From Campanula takesimana (Eukaryota; Streptophyta; Magnoliopsida; Asterales; Campanulaceae), in assembly GCA_026119855.1 (NCBI GenBank), contig JAOWBW010001596.1, positions 62,001 to 126,000 of the forward strand: a stretch of 64,000 bases of DNA. The letters are read 5' to 3'. The first letter of the stretch is position 1; every line of letters begins with the position of its first letter. Positions 61,830 through 64,000 of this stretch are shown here, in pieces. A model generated the notes under the pieces. That model searched no databases, had not been told where the DNA came from, and saw nothing but the letters and a program-made list of their open reading frames with translations. A program made the translations under genes and the position numbers.

Positions 61830-63720
61830 TTTAGTCAAATTTTAGTCAACCCTTATAACTTACACATAATTATCATATAAGAGTTTAAAAAAATATTTTT
61901 TTCATTTTTTACAAAAGAATAATATTTTTTTTTGTCAAATTTGGTCAAACTTGGTCAAACAGCAGTCAAACTCTTATAACTAACACATAAGAGTCAAAAA
62001 TTTTACTTTTTTCATTTTTTTACAAAAAAATAATAATTTTTTTGTCAAACTTGGTCAAACAACAGTCAAACTCTTATAACTAACACATAATTATCATATA
62101 AGAGTTACAAAAATTAATTTTTTCATTTTTTACAATAATAATAATATTATTATTTTTGTCAAACTTGGTCAAACAACAGTCAAACTCTTATAACTAACAC
62201 AAAAGGGTCAAAAAAAATTAACTTTTTCCAATTTTTTACAAAAAAATATAACAATTTTTTTTGTCAAACTTGGTCAAACAGCAGTCAAACTCTTATAACT
62301 TACACATAATTATCATATAAGAGTTTAAAAAAAAAAAAAAAAACTTTTTTCATTTTTTTTACAAAAGAAGAATAATTTTTTTTTGATCAAATTCGGTCAA
62401 ACAGCAGTCAAACTCTTATAACTAACACATAAGAGCCAAAAATTTCTCTTTTTCCATTTTTTTACAAAAAATTAATAATTTTTTTGGTCAAACTTGGTTA
62501 AACAGCAGTCAAACTCTTATAACTAACACATAATTATCATATAAGAGTTACAAAAATTACTTTTTTCATTTTTTACAAAAACTAATATTTTTTTGTCAAA
62601 TTTGGTCAAACTTGGTCAAACAACAGTCAAACTCTTATAACTAACACATAAGAGTCAAAAAAATTAAATTTTTCCAATTTGACTACAAAAAATATAACAA
62701 TTTTTTTTTGTCAAATTTGGTCAAACTTGATCAAACAGCAGTCAAACTCTTATTACTTACACGTAATTATCATATAAGAGTTACAAAAATTATTTTTTTC
62801 ATTTTTTTACAAAAGAATAATATATTTTTTTGAGTCAAATTTGGTCAAACAGCAGTCAAACTCTTATAACTAACACATAAAAGTCAAAAAATTCAGTTTT
62901 TCCATTTTTTTTACAAAAAAATTAATAAATTTTTTGGTCAAACTTGGTCAAACAGCAGTCAAACTCTTATAACTAACACATAATTATCATATAAGAGTTA
63001 CAAAAATTAGTTTTTTCATTTTTTACAAAAAAAAAATATTTTTTTTTGTCAAATTTGGTCAAACAACAGTCAAACTCTTATAACTAACACATAAGAGTAA
63101 AAAAAAAAATTAATCTTTCCAATTTTTCTACAAAATAAATAACAATTTTTTTTTGTCAAATTTGGTCAAACAGCAGTCAAATTCTTATAACTTACGCATA
63201 ACAAACATATAAGAGATGAAAATTTCAACTTTTTTCATTTTTTTAGAAGCACAATAATAATAATATTTGGTCAAACTCAGTCAAATAACAGTTAAACTCT
63301 TATAACTGACACGTAAGACTTTCATATTCGGTCAAACAACGCTCAACTCTTATAACTGACACATAAGACTTGTCCACCTCTTATAATTAACATATAAGTC
63401 AGATTTTTTTCACTTTTTTTTGAAATTTTTTTTAAGAAAAAAATAGTTGAAATAGTTAATAATATTTGGTCAAATTCGGTCAAACTCTTATAATTGAAGT
63501 ATAAGAGTCAGTTTTTCACATTTTTGGTTAAATCCTATTCAGCTCTTATAACTAACATATAAGACCTGTCCACCTTTTATAATTAACATAGTATAAGAGA
63601 AAAAAACACTTTTTTCAGAAAAAATAATACTGCTATTTGGTTAAACTCGGTCAAACTCTTATAGCTATTGTATAAATCTAATTCTTCTCTTATAACTGAA
63701 GGATAAGAGTATTTTTTTAA
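61830..63720. repeat. Satellite-like TTGGTCAAAC tandem array
   Basis: AACAGCAGTCAAACTCTTAT or a close variant recurs at about 61962, 62061, 62176, 62281, 62403, 62504, 62622, 62739, 62851, 62953, 63066, 63171 and 63286, i.e. units of roughly 100-120 bp. Two unit types alternate: one with ACATAATTATCATATAAGAG and one with ACACATAAGAGTCAAAAA. Units decay towards 63720. No coding frame. Confidence 0.9.
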
Positions 63721-64000
63721 ACATTTTTTCACAAAATAATTTTAAAATAATAATGATTCTTGACAATGGCAGGACAACTAAGAATACAATCAAGATTTTT
63801 CAAGAACATATTTTGAGAACAAGATTTACTTACAGAAACTTATTTTGAGAACAAGATTTAATTACAGAACCGAGAAAACAATAGTACTCCACTAATTAAA
63901 GATTACCAAAAGTATTGAAACAAGAATGTATAATCATGCACAAAGTACACCTCTTTTATCAAAATTGGTACTTTATTTGGCCTTCCTAAAAGACTGTAGT
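63721..64000. other. Unique AT-rich sequence at the window end
   Basis: AACATATTTTGAGAACAAGATTTA-type phrase occurs twice (about 63805 and 63840). No gene seen. Confidence 0.4.

Overview
The window is nuclear DNA of a flowering plant, most likely a eudicot. It has long intron-rich genes, AT-rich introns, dense Stowaway/Tourist/hAT-type MITEs, LTR-retrotransposon remnants and Helitron-like ends. I cannot name the species. Only three protein-coding genes are convincing, in about 64 kb that is otherwise repeats.

Gene layout. (1) 6443-27349 (+): a 19-exon gene for an EFR3/SEMI-ROLLED LEAF 2-like armadillo-repeat protein, the plasma-membrane scaffold of the PI4K-alpha complex. Two of its introns start with GC instead of GT. 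(2) 31050-35598 (+): a two-exon gene for an OBERON 4-like PHD-finger protein. (3) 40787-48426 (-): a 19-exon gene for DNA topoisomerase II with all catalytic motifs intact. All exon models were spliced by hand. Phases close at every junction and the predicted proteins (1026, 1186 and 1497 aa) have the usual family lengths. The three genes are not an operon or pathway; they are ordinary housekeeping or developmental genes embedded in repeats.

Repeat layout. 1-3144: two LTR-retrotransposon pieces, both reading on the minus strand, with GC-rich GAGCGCCCGC boxes. 3587-5887: a MITE cluster, including a hAT-type element with a perfect 8-bp target duplication inside a Stowaway. Gene 1 introns: many Stowaway elements, a SINE with a 12-bp target duplication, and a hAT-type element nested in a Tourist-type element. 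27.5-30 kb: Stowaways and two dispersed repeat families. 36.8-39.3 kb: two copies of an AT-rich Helitron-like family and a small poly(A)-tailed retroposed segment. 49.2-53.0 kb: a cluster of elements sitting in TA microsatellites, including a 2.2-kb foldback element whose arms are made of ~112-bp tandem repeats. 53.3-54.1 kb: short tandem duplications. 55.0-59.1 kb: LTR-retrotransposon wreckage with an integrase fragment. 59.7-61.7 kb: a Tourist-type element full of AAT repeats inside a Stowaway. 61.83-63.72 kb: a satellite-like array of ~100-120-bp units.

I found no sign of an undescribed protein system. The most unusual material is structural: the foldback element with inverted tandem arrays, the AAT palindrome inside a Tourist element, and the TTGGTCAAAC satellite-like array.
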